NCBI RefSeq assembly: GCF_051055405.1
Contig: NZ_CP167068.1
Location: 1,612,001 to 1,676,000 of the forward strand
DNA: 64,000 nt
DNA from: Pseudolachnospira sp051055405
Lineage (GTDB): Bacteria > Bacillota > Clostridia > Lachnospirales > Lachnospiraceae
Reading direction: 5' to 3'
Shown: one piece after another, positions 1-8,324 of the stretch
Position numbering within the stretch: the stretch's first letter is position 1
Layout of the letters: every line of letters begins with the position of its first letter
Notes under the pieces: generated by a model
Seen by the model: the letters and a program-made list of their open reading frames with translations, nothing else
Database searches by the model: none
Told to the model about the DNA's origin: nothing
Position numbers and translations under genes: made by a program

Positions 1-930
1 GCGAATCCCTTTTGGTTCAAATTCCTGTTTCAATCGTTCCACCGGGCTTTCTTCGCCATCTTCCAAAAAAATCGCGTCCGTTTTATTTGCTGCGATTACC
101 TGGGGAAGGTCCGCTAATTCTGGTTTATAGGAAGCCAGTTCCTGATTGATCGTACGGATATCTTCCAGTGGATCGCGGCCCTCGGTACTGGCAACGTCAA
201 CCAGATGGATCAGCAGTTTTGTCCGTTCTAGGTGGCGTAAGAAAGAATGGCCTAGACCAACCCCCTCGGAAGCTCCTTCGATTAATCCGGGGATATCCGC
301 CATTACAAACCCTTCTCCGCCCCCAAGATCAACCACGCCAAGATTCGGATGCAGAGTGGTAAAATGATAATTGGCAATCTTCGGCGTCGCATTGGTAACA
401 CGGGAAAGCAAGGTGGATTTTCCTACATTGGGGAAGCCGAGCAAGCCTACATCCGCGATCACTTTTAACTCTAAAATTACAAAAAATTCCTGTCCAGGCT
501 GTCCAGGCTGCGCATACTTTGGCGCCTGCATGGTAGCGGTGGCATAGTGCATATTGCCTTGACCGCCGCGCCCTCCTTTTAAAATCACTTCTCGTTGATT
601 CTCCCCGGACATATCTGCGATGACTTTCCCGCTTTCCGCGTCTTTGATCACCGTTCCTTCCGGTACTTTGACGATACAATCGGCCCCATCCTTGCCGTGG
701 CAGCGGCGTTTTCCGCCTTCCTCTCCGGGCTGGGCCACATATTTGCGGACATGACGGAAATCATTGAGTGTATTCAGTCCCTTGTCCACTTCAAAGATAA
801 CGTCGCCGCCGCGGCCGCCATCGCCGCCGTCCGGGCCGCCATCCGGAACGTAAAGTTCCCGGCGGAAGCTGACATGACCATCTCCACCCTTACCGGACTT
901 GATAAAAATTTTCGCACTGTCTGCAAACAT
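1..930 (-). CDS. obg: GTPase Obg, 3' end outside window
   Basis: Ribosome-associated GTPase of the Obg family, which acts in 50S assembly and stress control. The window holds the first 310 of about 425 residues. The glycine-rich Obg fold spans about residues 1-158 (repeated GGDGG loops at 34-43). The G domain follows, with G1 GFPNVGKST at 165-173, G3 DIPG at 212-215 and G4 NKTD at 282-285. The ATG at 930 has an AAAGGAA ribosome site seven bases upstream. It is the third gene after rplU and rpmA, the classic L21-L27-Obg order, so it is probably cotranscribed with them. The C-terminal domain lies beyond the window edge, so intactness cannot be judged. Confidence 0.97.
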   Translation of the reverse strand, partial: MFADSAKIFIKSGKGGDGHVSFRRELYVPDGGPDGGDGGRGGDVIFEVDKGLNTLNDFRHVRKYVAQPGEEGGKRRCHGKDGADCIVKVPEGTVIKDAESGKVIADMSGENQREVILKGGRGGQGNMHYATATMQAPKYAQPGQPGQEFFVILELKVIADVGLLGFPNVGKSTLLSRVTNATPKIANYHFTTLHPNLGVVDLGGGEGFVMADIPGLIEGASEGVGLGHSFLRHLERTKLLIHLVDVASTEGRDPLEDIRTINQELASYKPELADLPQVIAANKTDAIFLEDGEESPVERLKQEFEPKGIR

Positions 931-1076
931 AAATATTCCTTTCTGATTCCATAATAGCCGCTTATAACGCAAAAACTGCCATCCGGAAGCGGCGGGAAGA
1001 ATCCTTAGGAATCCTCCGCCGCCAGGCTTCTCAGGATGACAGCATATGTGCGTTCTGTGCGACAGTCCGCTTGAAC

Positions 1077-1346
1077 TTATTCAGCGGCAGTCTCTTTGGG
1101 ATATACAGAAACCTGTTTCTTGTCTCTGCCCTTTCTCTCAAATCTTACGACACCGTCCACCAGTGCGAACAGAGTGTCGTCGCCGCCACGGCCTACGTTT
1201 ACGCCGGGATGAATCTTCGTTCCACGCTGTCTGTAAAGAATGTTGCCGGCCAGCACAAACTGTCCGTCGGCTCTCTTCGCTCCTAACCGTTTCGCCTCGG
1301 AATCTCTTCCGTTCTTGGTAGAGCCTACACCTTTTTTATGAGCCAT
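1077..1346 (-). CDS. rpmA: 50S ribosomal protein L27
   Basis: Large-subunit ribosomal protein of 89 residues whose N-terminus reaches toward the peptidyl-transferase centre. It begins MAHKKGVGSTKNGRDSEAKR and contains the diagnostic GNILYRQRGTKIHPG stretch. Many Firmicutes make L27 with a short N-terminal extension (ending in FFA or similar) that the protease Prp removes. Here the protein starts directly in the mature-like form, and no prp (ysxB-like) gene lies in the 42 bases between rplU and rpmA. It sits between rplU and obg and shares their promoter. Confidence 0.98.
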   Translation of the reverse strand: MAHKKGVGSTKNGRDSEAKRLGAKRADGQFVLAGNILYRQRGTKIHPGVNVGRGGDDTLFALVDGVVRFERKGRDKKQVSVYPKETAAE

Positions 1347-1388
1347 GAATTACACCTCCTTGTACTCATCGGAAAACTCACAAGATGA

Positions 1389-1697
1389 TTATTTTGCAAT
1401 CGCGTCAATTTTCAGTTCCGTATAAGCCTGTCTGTGACCATTTTTCTTATGGTAGCCAGTTTTTCTCTTATACTTGTAGACGATAACCTTCTTGCCGCGG
1501 CCCTGTTTCTGAACCGTAGCGGTTACTTTCGCGCCGGCTACCGTAGGGTTGCCGATGGTCAGCTCGCCATCATTTACAGCCAGAACACGGTCGAACTCAT
1601 AGGTCTGTCCAGCTTCGACATCCAGTTTTTCTACACGGATGACATCGCCTTCGGAAACTTTGTACTGTTTTCCGCCTGTTGCAATAATTGCGTACAT
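1389..1697 (-). CDS. rplU: 50S ribosomal protein L21
   Basis: Ribosomal protein L21, 102 residues, starting MYAIIATGGKQYKV and carrying the C-terminal RKTGYHKKNGHRQ signature. The reading frame is open 33 codons further upstream. The start at 1697 is chosen because GGAGGTG lies just upstream and because it matches the normal L21 N-terminus. It is the first gene of the rplU-rpmA-obg transcript. The sigma-A promoter lies about 100 bases upstream, leaving a leader long enough for autoregulatory RNA. Confidence 0.98.
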   Translation of the reverse strand: MYAIIATGGKQYKVSEGDVIRVEKLDVEAGQTYEFDRVLAVNDGELTIGNPTVAGAKVTATVQKQGRGKKVIVYKYKRKTGYHKKNGHRQAYTELKIDAIAK

Positions 1698-1792
1698 AAG
1701 AAGCACCTCCTGTCTCGATACTCGCCAATTCCGGTGTCCGCCACAGCGGATCTTGTCAACCTCATTGTGCGGCAATGTATGCCTAAACATAC
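1698..1792 (-). promoter_or_regulatory. rplU leader, candidate L21 autoregulatory RNA
   Basis: Transcribed leader between the predicted start site and rplU. It contains a perfect 5-bp hairpin, TCCGC-TGTG-GCGGA (plus-strand 1737-1750), shortly before the ribosome site. Firmicute rplU genes often carry an L21 leader that binds L21. I cannot match this one to the published consensus by eye, so the identity is inferred from position and the hairpin. Confidence 0.35.
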
Positions 1793-1798
1793 CCATTT

Positions 1799-1827
1799 AT
1801 AGTAGCACAAAAAGGATTATGCGTCAA
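1799..1827 (-). promoter_or_regulatory. Sigma-A promoter of rplU-rpmA-obg
   Basis: Read on the minus strand: -35 TTGACG (1822-1827), 17-bp spacer, -10 TACTAT (1799-1804). It starts only 18 bases beyond the stop codon of the upstream acetyltransferase-like gene, so the ribosomal-protein genes need not depend on readthrough. Confidence 0.8.
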
Positions 1828-1845
1828 GGTTTAATTCCAACGTTT

Positions 1846-2508
1846 CTATTTCTCTTGTGAAAAGCAACTTGCCTTTGATTCACAGGTTTGAAAATAATTT
1901 TGTAATGCTTCTACAAACTGTCCAACATGCAATCCGTCCACAAAGGAATGATGCGCCTGTACGGAAATCGGAATCATTATTTTTCCATCTTTTTCATAAT
2001 ACTTACCCCAATCAAACAGTGGCGTTGCATTCTCTTTCTTGCCTGAATTCGTATGGGAAATATGCGTGTATGTGACCCATGGCATAGGAGAACATTGAAA
2101 CACATCATTTCCCAATGGTCCTGTAAAATATTCTTTTTGTTCTGTTGCTGTTTTTAATGCCAATTCGCAATATTCTCTCAAATCATCAATCATAGGAACC
2201 TGAACAACCTTAAACAATTCCGTATCCTGATTCAGATAGGTAAATGCGGTATCCACCTGGTCAAATAATACAATCTGTCCATTTAGAAATCGATAGCGAA
2301 AGGCTTCCACTTGATTGGCGCATTTACAAATGGCATGTACCATAGCCAAAGTAAAGGAAAGTCCTTGCTCTTTCACCATACGTTTAAAACGCGTAATGTC
2401 TGCTTCAAAAGTTACACAAAACGCCGGTTCGACACTGTTTCTAAAAACCATGCAGTGCATAGCTCTTTTCCAGGTTTTTTCATCGATTATCCGATATGAA
2501 TTCGCCAT
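1846..2508 (-). CDS. Chloramphenicol acetyltransferase-like protein
   Basis: A 220-residue member of the trimeric CAT family, which transfers acetyl from acetyl-CoA. The active-site block HHSFVDG is at 186-192, with the catalytic-type His187 and Asp191 present, and the PWVTYTHISH stretch (143-152) matches the conserved CAT loop. An in-frame ATG five codons upstream exists, but GGAGG lies between the two, so the start is placed at 2508. The gene follows rng by 26 bases. It looks more AT-rich than its neighbours and interrupts an otherwise conserved rng-rplU order, suggesting acquisition. Whether it confers chloramphenicol resistance is unknown. Many chromosomal CAT-like proteins have other or no known substrates. 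Confidence 0.85.
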   Translation of the reverse strand: MANSYRIIDEKTWKRAMHCMVFRNSVEPAFCVTFEADITRFKRMVKEQGLSFTLAMVHAICKCANQVEAFRYRFLNGQIVLFDQVDTAFTYLNQDTELFKVVQVPMIDDLREYCELALKTATEQKEYFTGPLGNDVFQCSPMPWVTYTHISHTNSGKKENATPLFDWGKYYEKDGKIMIPISVQAHHSFVDGLHVGQFVEALQNYFQTCESKASCFSQEK

Positions 2509-2534
2509 TTGCGATTCCTCCAAACTTATGGATT

Positions 2535-3677
2535 TTACTGTTCATAGATGGGCTTACAGACCTTTTTCCGTGTGATTTCCACCAGATGCAGCTTCGTCAT
2601 TTCTACCAAGACCGCTTTAATCGGGTCTTTTCGAAGCAGTTCTCCCAACTCCTGCATCAAAAGATTGCGATGGTCTTCCGACTCCATATCAATAAAATCC
2701 ACAATAATAATTCCAGATAGATTCCGAAGCCGCAGCTGAAAAGCAATTTCTTTTGCCGCCTCCCGGTTAATCTTAAAAAAGGTTTCCTCGCGATTTTTAT
2801 GACCGTCATATTTACCGGTATTTACATCAATGACCGTCAGGGCTTCCGTAGGTTCGATTACCAGGTATCCGCCGGATTTTAGCCATACCCGTTTTTGCAG
2901 CGCCCGTTCCCATACGGTTTCCAAACTATAAAGTTTTGGCAAAGCCAACAAAGGGTCCTCGTAAAAACGAAGTTTTCCCGCATCCTCCGACTGCTGTGCG
3001 GCCAGATAAGTCTCCGCCTCCTGAAACAGATCTCTTTGATCCGTCACAATCTCGGTCAATTCCTTGGATGGAAGGTCCTGAATCTGCTTGAGATATTCCG
3101 GTATTCCTCCATAGAGCTTAGAAAAACAGGTACGGTATGCCGCTTTTTCTCGGATGTCATGCCAAAGAGCAAGCAGCTCTCTGATTTCCCGAAGAATTTC
3201 CGTATCCTCTGCGTCTTCGCTGTTGGTTCTAAGAATAAAACCTGCCTGTCCCTCGCAATGGGGAGACGCCAAAGCCTGCAGTTCTTCTCTTCTCTTTTTT
3301 TTGAGGATTTTTGACGAGACAGACACCAGCCCGCCATTTTCCGCTAAAACGATGTATTTTCCAGGAAGATTTAGTTCCCTGCTTACCACTGCGTCTTTTG
3401 TTTTTACGGCTTCCCGAATTACCTGGACGGGAAATTCATCTCCGGGCTTCAGCATTTTTTGCTTTTGGGAAAGGTTACAATAACAGATCTGTCCTCCTGC
3501 AATTTCAATAAAAGCAGCGCTGATATTTTTCGCCAGGTTCTTGACCCGGCCAATATAGATATCTCCCACCAAAGCCTGCGGTTCTCTGCCAGATAAGTTT
3601 AAAGAAATAACGGCATTTCCATCCCAGACCGCGCTGACAATACGTTCGGAGAGCCTAGTCAGGATCAATTTGCTCAT
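2535..3677 (-). CDS. rng: Ribonuclease E/G family protein
   Basis: Endoribonuclease of the RNase E/G family, 380 residues, expected to cleave single-stranded AU-rich RNA. An S1-like RNA-binding region lies near residues 35-110. The two catalytic acidic motifs are present: VIDVNTG with Asp284 and IIIVDFIDM with Asp327. The chain ends 12 residues after EITRK, so the CPxC zinc-link region that bridges dimers in E. coli RNase E/G is absent. The start at 3677 overlaps the stop of the DUF2344 gene by four bases (ATGA), replacing the much longer open frame that runs upstream. It belongs to the radical SAM-DUF2344-rng set commonly found upstream of rplU in clostridia. Confidence 0.92.
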   Translation of the reverse strand: MSKLILTRLSERIVSAVWDGNAVISLNLSGREPQALVGDIYIGRVKNLAKNISAAFIEIAGGQICYCNLSQKQKMLKPGDEFPVQVIREAVKTKDAVVSRELNLPGKYIVLAENGGLVSVSSKILKKKRREELQALASPHCEGQAGFILRTNSEDAEDTEILREIRELLALWHDIREKAAYRTCFSKLYGGIPEYLKQIQDLPSKELTEIVTDQRDLFQEAETYLAAQQSEDAGKLRFYEDPLLALPKLYSLETVWERALQKRVWLKSGGYLVIEPTEALTVIDVNTGKYDGHKNREETFFKINREAAKEIAFQLRLRNLSGIIIVDFIDMESEDHRNLLMQELGELLRKDPIKAVLVEMTKLHLVEITRKKVCKPIYEQ

Positions 3678-4375
3678 AAAATCTCCTCTCCAAAGGCTTC
3701 CAAAGATAAATAGCGCCCATCTTTCTGGCCATATAAATCCAGACGGTGGATTTGCAGGGCGGATAAAGAAAATTCTTTTCCTAAAAACGCAAAAAATGCT
3801 TCCATCACCGCTTCCGGCTTTAGATTTTGAGAGCTTCCTGCGCAAAGCCGGAGAAAAAAGCTTTGATCCTCCTGCCATTCGGCCTGCAAAATCATAGGAC
3901 GGATATTGTCCGTACCTTCTCTTTTCTTGGTTTTTCGAAAAAGTAAAATCTCCTCCTGATCTAAAAACCGTTTCCACTCTGCGAGATCCGTATCCCGTGA
4001 AAGGGCGTTCTCTTTTTTTAGGCATACCAGATAGTCCGCGGCGGCAATGGTTGCCATGGCATTGTTTTTTCCCTCATCGGGAAGTTTTCGAAAGCTTACA
4101 ATCTCGATCTCTTCTACCATCACTTCATTTAAACGCCGCACCATCTCCGCGGAAGCGCCGCAATTCGACACTTCGATATCCAGATATTCGCCTTCTGAGG
4201 TCAGTCCTATTCCCAGAGGAGAGGCAAAGGACATGATTTGATGAGGGCTAAAGCCCTGTGAGTAACCGATATCTACATGAGCCCGCCGCATAGCCTTTTG
4301 AAAGTAGCGCATCACGTCCAGATGACCGATGTATCGCAGATGGCCTCTTTTGGCAAATCGGATTCTAATTTTCAT
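3674..4375 (-). CDS. TIGR03936/DUF2344 family protein
   Basis: A 233-residue protein starting MKIRIRFAKRGHLRYIGHLD, the hallmark opening of the DUF2344 (TIGR03936) family. These proteins are encoded beside, or fused to, the TIGR03960 radical SAM protein; their biochemical role is not established. The start is set at 4375, behind AAGGGGG. A TTG six codons upstream is in frame but would place that ribosome site inside the gene. It overlaps the radical SAM gene by 11 bases and rng by 4, so the three are translationally coupled. Confidence 0.88.
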   Translation of the reverse strand: MKIRIRFAKRGHLRYIGHLDVMRYFQKAMRRAHVDIGYSQGFSPHQIMSFASPLGIGLTSEGEYLDIEVSNCGASAEMVRRLNEVMVEEIEIVSFRKLPDEGKNNAMATIAAADYLVCLKKENALSRDTDLAEWKRFLDQEEILLFRKTKKREGTDNIRPMILQAEWQEDQSFFLRLCAGSSQNLKPEAVMEAFFAFLGKEFSLSALQIHRLDLYGQKDGRYLSLEAFGEEIL

Positions 4376-6293
4376 GGCAGATTCCCCCTTCAAAGATAGA
4401 CGCGCCGCAGCCGCTGCAGGCAGCCCGGCAGTTTGGCGTTACCGAGCCTTCCATGGCCTTTTCCCATTCTTTACGAAGAAAACGCTTGGTCACGCCGATA
4501 TCAATAAAATCCCAAGGGAATTGTTCCTCTGCCTCCCGTTTCCGAATCGTATAAAAATCCGGGTTCACCCCTGTGTTTTGGAATGCCTCGCTCCATTTTC
4601 CATGATCAAAGAAATCCGACCAAGCGTCATAAAGACAGCCCAGATGATATGCTTCCAGGATAACGGCTCCTACTCTCCGGTCTCCACGGGCCAGTACGCC
4701 CTCCAATACGGTTACATCCGCCTCGTGATACTGAAAATGCATGGATTTGCGGTTGAGTTGTTCCCGGAACGCGTCTTTCACCAGACGGGCACGGCGCAGA
4801 TATTCTTCCTCGGATTCCATCACCGCCCACTGGAACGGAGTAAAAGGCTTCGGAACAAAAAAGGATGCGCTGGCCGTGATCTGTACCTTCCCGTTTCGCT
4901 TTTCTTTTGGAACCTCCTCATAGTACCGTTTGGCAATTTTTTCCGCCAATTCTGCAATCCCCAGCTGATCTTCCTCTGTCTCCGTCGGCAGTCCCAGCAT
5001 AAAGTAAAGTTTTACCTTATTCCATCCGCCACGGAAGGCCTCCGCCGCTCCTTCTAAAATTTCGTCTTCCGTCAACCCTTTGTTGATGACATCGCGGATC
5101 CGCTGGGTTCCGCCCTCAGGCGCAAAGGTCAGGCTGCTCTTTTTTACATCCTGAATTTTACTCATGACGTCTAAGGAAAAGGCGTCGATTCGCAGGGAAG
5201 GCAAAGAAATATTCACTTTCCGTCTGCGGCAATCCTCGATTAGTCCATTGATTAAAGGTTCGATATCCGTATAATCGCTGGAGCTGAGAGAACTTAACGA
5301 AATCTCTTCATGCCCGCTGCTTTCTAACATTTTTTCTGCCAGATCCAGCAATTTTTCTACGCTTTTTTGCCGTACCGGCCGGTAAATCATGCCTGCCTGA
5401 CAAAAACGGCATCCACGGATGCAGCCGCGCATGATCTCTAACACCACCCGATCCTGGGTCGCCTTGATATACGGCACAACCGGTTTTTCCGGATAATAGG
5501 TTTCATCTAAATCAGAAACAATCACTTTCCGGACTTTTTCCGGCGCATCCGGAACGAGCGGACAAAAAGAAGCGATCGTTCCATCCTCATGGTACGACGG
5601 CTGATATAAGGAAGGCACGTAAATCCCTGGAATCGCTGCTGCTTTTTTCAAAAATTCTTTTCGGCTTCCTCCAGCCACTTTATTCTCTTTATATAAATCA
5701 ATCAGCGGAAAGTAAGAGCTTTCCCCTTCTCCAATATAAAACAGGTCAAAAAAATCCGCCAAAGGTTCCGGATTATAAGCGCAAGGGCCTCCGCCGATGA
5801 CAATCGGATGATCTTCCCCCCGCTCTGCTGCCAAAAGAGGGATTTGAGCCAGATCTAAAACCTGTAAAATATTGGTATAGCACATCTCATACTGAATCGT
5901 AATCCCAAGAAAATCAAACCTTCGCAGCGGATCCTGGGATTCCAAAGCAAAGAGCGGAATATGCTGCTCTCGCATCACCCGATCTAAGTCAAACCAAGGA
6001 GAATACACCCGTTCGCACCAGATATCCGGACGGCAGTTCAGCATATGGTATAAAATTTGAATTCCTAGATGAGACATACCGATCTCATATACGTCCGGAA
6101 AACACATGGCGAAGCGGACGTCCACCTTAGAAGGGTCTTTCATGACCGCGTTCACCTCACCGCCGATATAGCGGGCTGGCTTCTCCACATTCATTAAAAT
6201 TTCGTGGCTTAATGCCAACTTTCTTGCTTTTTTTGCAGGATTTTTATCTATATCGCACGATAATCCGGCGTTATTTCTACTTTGTGATTCCAC
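4365..6293 (-). CDS. B12-binding-type radical SAM protein (TIGR03960)
   Basis: A 642-residue radical SAM protein with an N-terminal region like cobalamin-binding domains (GGGPCAYNPEPLADFF at 167-182), then a CxxxCxxC cluster motif RGCIRGCRFC with Cys291, Cys295 and Cys298. A C-terminal AACSGCG segment adds further cysteines. The family is typically paired with DUF2344, as here, and may act on RNA or protein; this is unproven. The start is assigned to GTG at 6293 because GGAG lies seven bases upstream. The open frame continues further but without a ribosome site. It heads the operon from the promoter at 6352-6380. Confidence 0.9.
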   Translation of the reverse strand: MESQSRNNAGLSCDIDKNPAKKARKLALSHEILMNVEKPARYIGGEVNAVMKDPSKVDVRFAMCFPDVYEIGMSHLGIQILYHMLNCRPDIWCERVYSPWFDLDRVMREQHIPLFALESQDPLRRFDFLGITIQYEMCYTNILQVLDLAQIPLLAAERGEDHPIVIGGGPCAYNPEPLADFFDLFYIGEGESSYFPLIDLYKENKVAGGSRKEFLKKAAAIPGIYVPSLYQPSYHEDGTIASFCPLVPDAPEKVRKVIVSDLDETYYPEKPVVPYIKATQDRVVLEIMRGCIRGCRFCQAGMIYRPVRQKSVEKLLDLAEKMLESSGHEEISLSSLSSSDYTDIEPLINGLIEDCRRRKVNISLPSLRIDAFSLDVMSKIQDVKKSSLTFAPEGGTQRIRDVINKGLTEDEILEGAAEAFRGGWNKVKLYFMLGLPTETEEDQLGIAELAEKIAKRYYEEVPKEKRNGKVQITASASFFVPKPFTPFQWAVMESEEEYLRRARLVKDAFREQLNRKSMHFQYHEADVTVLEGVLARGDRRVGAVILEAYHLGCLYDAWSDFFDHGKWSEAFQNTGVNPDFYTIRKREAEEQFPWDFIDIGVTKRFLRKEWEKAMEGSVTPNCRAACSGCGASIFEGGICHEN

Positions 6294-6351
6294 TATAGTT
6301 CTCCTCTCGGGGTTGATTGAATCGTCGATCGTCCTGTGAATAGACCGATTT

Positions 6352-6380
6352 ATTATACCACGTTTGCGGTGGGCTTTCAA
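6352..6380 (-). promoter_or_regulatory. Sigma-A promoter of the radical SAM-DUF2344-rng operon
   Basis: Minus strand: -35 TTGAAA (6375-6380), 17-bp spacer, -10 TATAAT (6352-6357). It begins five bases beyond the MATE gene stop codon and gives a leader of about 50 bases ahead of the GTG start. Confidence 0.75.
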
Positions 6381-6383
6381 ACA

Positions 6384-7778
6384 TCAATTGCGATTCAGCT
6401 GTCGATATGTCAGGACAATCACAACTGCAGAAATAATAAATGTTAAAATATCCGATACCGGCATGGAGTAAAGGACTCCATCCAGCCCATAAAAACACGG
6501 CAGAAGGAGCGCAAACCCGACACCGAATACAATCTCTCGGACCATGGAGAGCATGGTGGACGCAGCTGCCTTCCCCATCGCCTGCAGGAAGATAAACGCC
6601 GCCTTATTTACACAGGCAAACACCACCATACATAGATAGATGCGGAATGCCCGGATTGCAAAATCGGTATAATAAACACTTTCGTTCGACGCGCCGAAGA
6701 TGCCAATCAGCCAGGTCGGAAAGAACTCTACAATGATAAACGCTAGGATGCCAACGAACGTTTCCGCTGCCAACAGTTTTGTAAAAAGCTCTTTTACCCT
6801 CTTTTTAGCCCCTGCCCCCATATTGTACCCAACAATGGGAATACATCCTGCTGCCATGCCGACGACAATGGATATGACAATCTGGAAGAACTTCATCACA
6901 ATCCCCACCACGGCCATGGGAATCTGAGCATACTGCGTTTGGCCGAACACAGCGTCCAATGCCCCGTACCGCCGGATCATGTTGTTGATAGCGGCCATTG
7001 CCGCCACAAGGGATATCTGTGACAGAAAGCTACAAATACCGAGAACTAACGTCCGGCGTACCGTTTCCCCTTTTAGTTTAAAATCTTCCCTGCGCAATTT
7101 TACTGTTTTCGTATGGCACAGGTACCATACGGCCAGAATCGCCGTTACAATCTGGCCAATCACGGTTGCCACTGCTGCTCCCATCATGCCCCAACGGAAC
7201 ACAAAAATAAAGATTGGATCAAGGACAATGTTGGCTGCCGCCCCTGCAAGTGTGGAAATCATTGCAAACTTTGGGCTGCCGTCCGCACGGATCACCGGGT
7301 TCATTGCCTGCCCGAACATATAAAACGGAATGCCGAGGGTAATCCAAAAGAAATATTCTTTTGAATGATGAAAAGTCTCTTCATTCACTGTCCCTCCGAA
7401 CATAGCAATAATCTGGCTGTCCCATATGAGGTAAACGGCGCACAGCACCAGACTGAAAACGATTGTCAGCAGTATAGAATTTCCCATGCTCCTACCTGCA
7501 TCCTGCGGCTTACTTTTACCAAGACTCAGACTCACAAACGCACAGCAGCCGTCCCCCACCATGACAGCGATGGCAAGAGCGATTACGGTCAGAGGAAAAA
7601 CCACCGTATTTGCAGCGTTTCCATAAGAGCCGAGATAAGAGGCGTTCGCAATGAAGATCTGGTCAACAATGTTGTAGAGCGCTCCCACAAGGAGCGAAAT
7701 AATGCAGGGAACCGCATATTTTCCCATCAGCCGTATGACCGGCTCCTCCAATAAAAATGAACTGTTTTTTGTTTCCAT
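6384..7778 (-). CDS. MATE family efflux transporter
   Basis: A 464-residue integral membrane protein with about 12 hydrophobic segments and two internally similar halves. The pattern is typical of MATE exporters: an early PCIISLLVGALYNIVDQIFI helix, GAAANIVLDPIFIF in the N-half and GYNMGAGAKKRVKE opening the second half. Such proteins export drugs or metabolites using Na+ or H+ gradients; the substrate cannot be read from sequence. AAGGAG lies six bases before the ATG. Its transcript appears to start about 155 bases upstream and to carry two strong hairpins sharing one loop sequence, so expression is probably controlled in the leader. Confidence 0.92.
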   Translation of the reverse strand: METKNSSFLLEEPVIRLMGKYAVPCIISLLVGALYNIVDQIFIANASYLGSYGNAANTVVFPLTVIALAIAVMVGDGCCAFVSLSLGKSKPQDAGRSMGNSILLTIVFSLVLCAVYLIWDSQIIAMFGGTVNEETFHHSKEYFFWITLGIPFYMFGQAMNPVIRADGSPKFAMISTLAGAAANIVLDPIFIFVFRWGMMGAAVATVIGQIVTAILAVWYLCHTKTVKLRREDFKLKGETVRRTLVLGICSFLSQISLVAAMAAINNMIRRYGALDAVFGQTQYAQIPMAVVGIVMKFFQIVISIVVGMAAGCIPIVGYNMGAGAKKRVKELFTKLLAAETFVGILAFIIVEFFPTWLIGIFGASNESVYYTDFAIRAFRIYLCMVVFACVNKAAFIFLQAMGKAAASTMLSMVREIVFGVGFALLLPCFYGLDGVLYSMPVSDILTFIISAVVIVLTYRQLNRN

Positions 7779-7815
7779 TTTTGTCTCCTTTTAAGAATTT
7801 TCTATAAAATTAAAA

Positions 7816-7932
7816 CAGCGTATAACCTTGGCTGCTGGATTTACGCCAATGGCTACACGCTGAATTTATATAAACTCATTCTTCATAAAAACGCATGGCA
7901 GATCACTGGATTTACGCAGTTTATGCCACACG
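7816..7932 (-). promoter_or_regulatory. Tandem structured leader of the MATE gene
   Basis: Two hairpins lie in the predicted 5' UTR. The distal one (7892-7932) has a 9-bp stem (CGTGTGGCA with TGCCATGCG, allowing G-U pairs). The proximal one (7817-7861) has an 11-bp stem (AGCGTGTAGCC with GGTTATACGCT). Both enclose the identical 12-mer GCGTAAATCCAG (minus strand; 7906-7917 and 7835-7846), held in a short inner stem. Each is followed by a T-rich stretch. Outer stems differ in sequence while pairing is kept, which suggests a selected RNA fold. I cannot assign it to a named riboswitch class. Confidence 0.55.
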
Positions 7933-7941
7933 TTCTTGTTT

Positions 7942-7970
7942 ATTATACACCCGTTGTACGAAAAATTCAA
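7942..7970 (-). promoter_or_regulatory. Sigma-A promoter of the MATE gene
   Basis: Minus strand: -35 TTGAAT (7965-7970), 17-bp spacer, perfect -10 TATAAT (7942-7947). Transcription would begin near 7935, only a few bases before the first leader hairpin. Confidence 0.75.
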
Positions 7971-8034
7971 AGGAATTTTTACAAAAATGTATCATTCCGA
8001 TATCCTGCAAAAGGTCTTGTTATTTTTTCTGGCA

Positions 8035-8292
8035 TCACCCTTTGAATGCGGAAAACAGCCCTTTCTTCTCATAAGGCTCACAATCTACCGATACAACGTC
8101 ATAACCGGCTGCAGCAATCACCTTTTTTAGTTCTTGCTCCGGAATATCTTTCTCCGCAAGGACAATCGTCTGCTTTTTTGTATGGGAACTCGTCACTTTC
8201 TTCACCGGAAACGCATTCCTTACGGCCTCGTTGACATGCGCCTCGCACATGCCGCAGGCCATGCCTTCTACACCTACGGTAATCTTAACCAT
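8035..8292 (-). CDS. HMA-domain metal-binding protein
   Basis: An 85-residue cytosolic protein made of one heavy-metal-associated domain, with the metal site GMACGMC (Cys13 and Cys16) and the expected beta-alpha-beta spacing. Such proteins carry Cu(I) or a related thiophilic ion. The residue pattern ends in a charged EPYEKKG tail. The ATG at 8292 follows GGAGG by eight bases; an earlier in-frame ATG would sit on top of that ribosome site. It lies 32 bases after the ABC permease gene in the same direction and is probably cotranscribed. No copper ATPase or CopY-type repressor is seen nearby, so the metal and partner are unknown. Confidence 0.8.
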   Translation of the reverse strand: MVKITVGVEGMACGMCEAHVNEAVRNAFPVKKVTSSHTKKQTIVLAEKDIPEQELKKVIAAAGYDVVSVDCEPYEKKGLFSAFKG

Positions 8293-8324
8293 GAAAATAA
8301 CCTCCATCACGATTCTAAATTTTC

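Noticed and set aside
4329..5057. 242-codon plus-strand ORF
   Set aside because: It lies opposite the radical SAM protein, which has intact motifs and a ribosome site.
7816..7932. Mini-ykkC/guanidine-II or another named riboswitch for the MATE leader
   Set aside because: Tandem hairpins are reminiscent, but the ACGR loops of guanidine-II are absent and no other class consensus fits by eye, so it is left unnamed.
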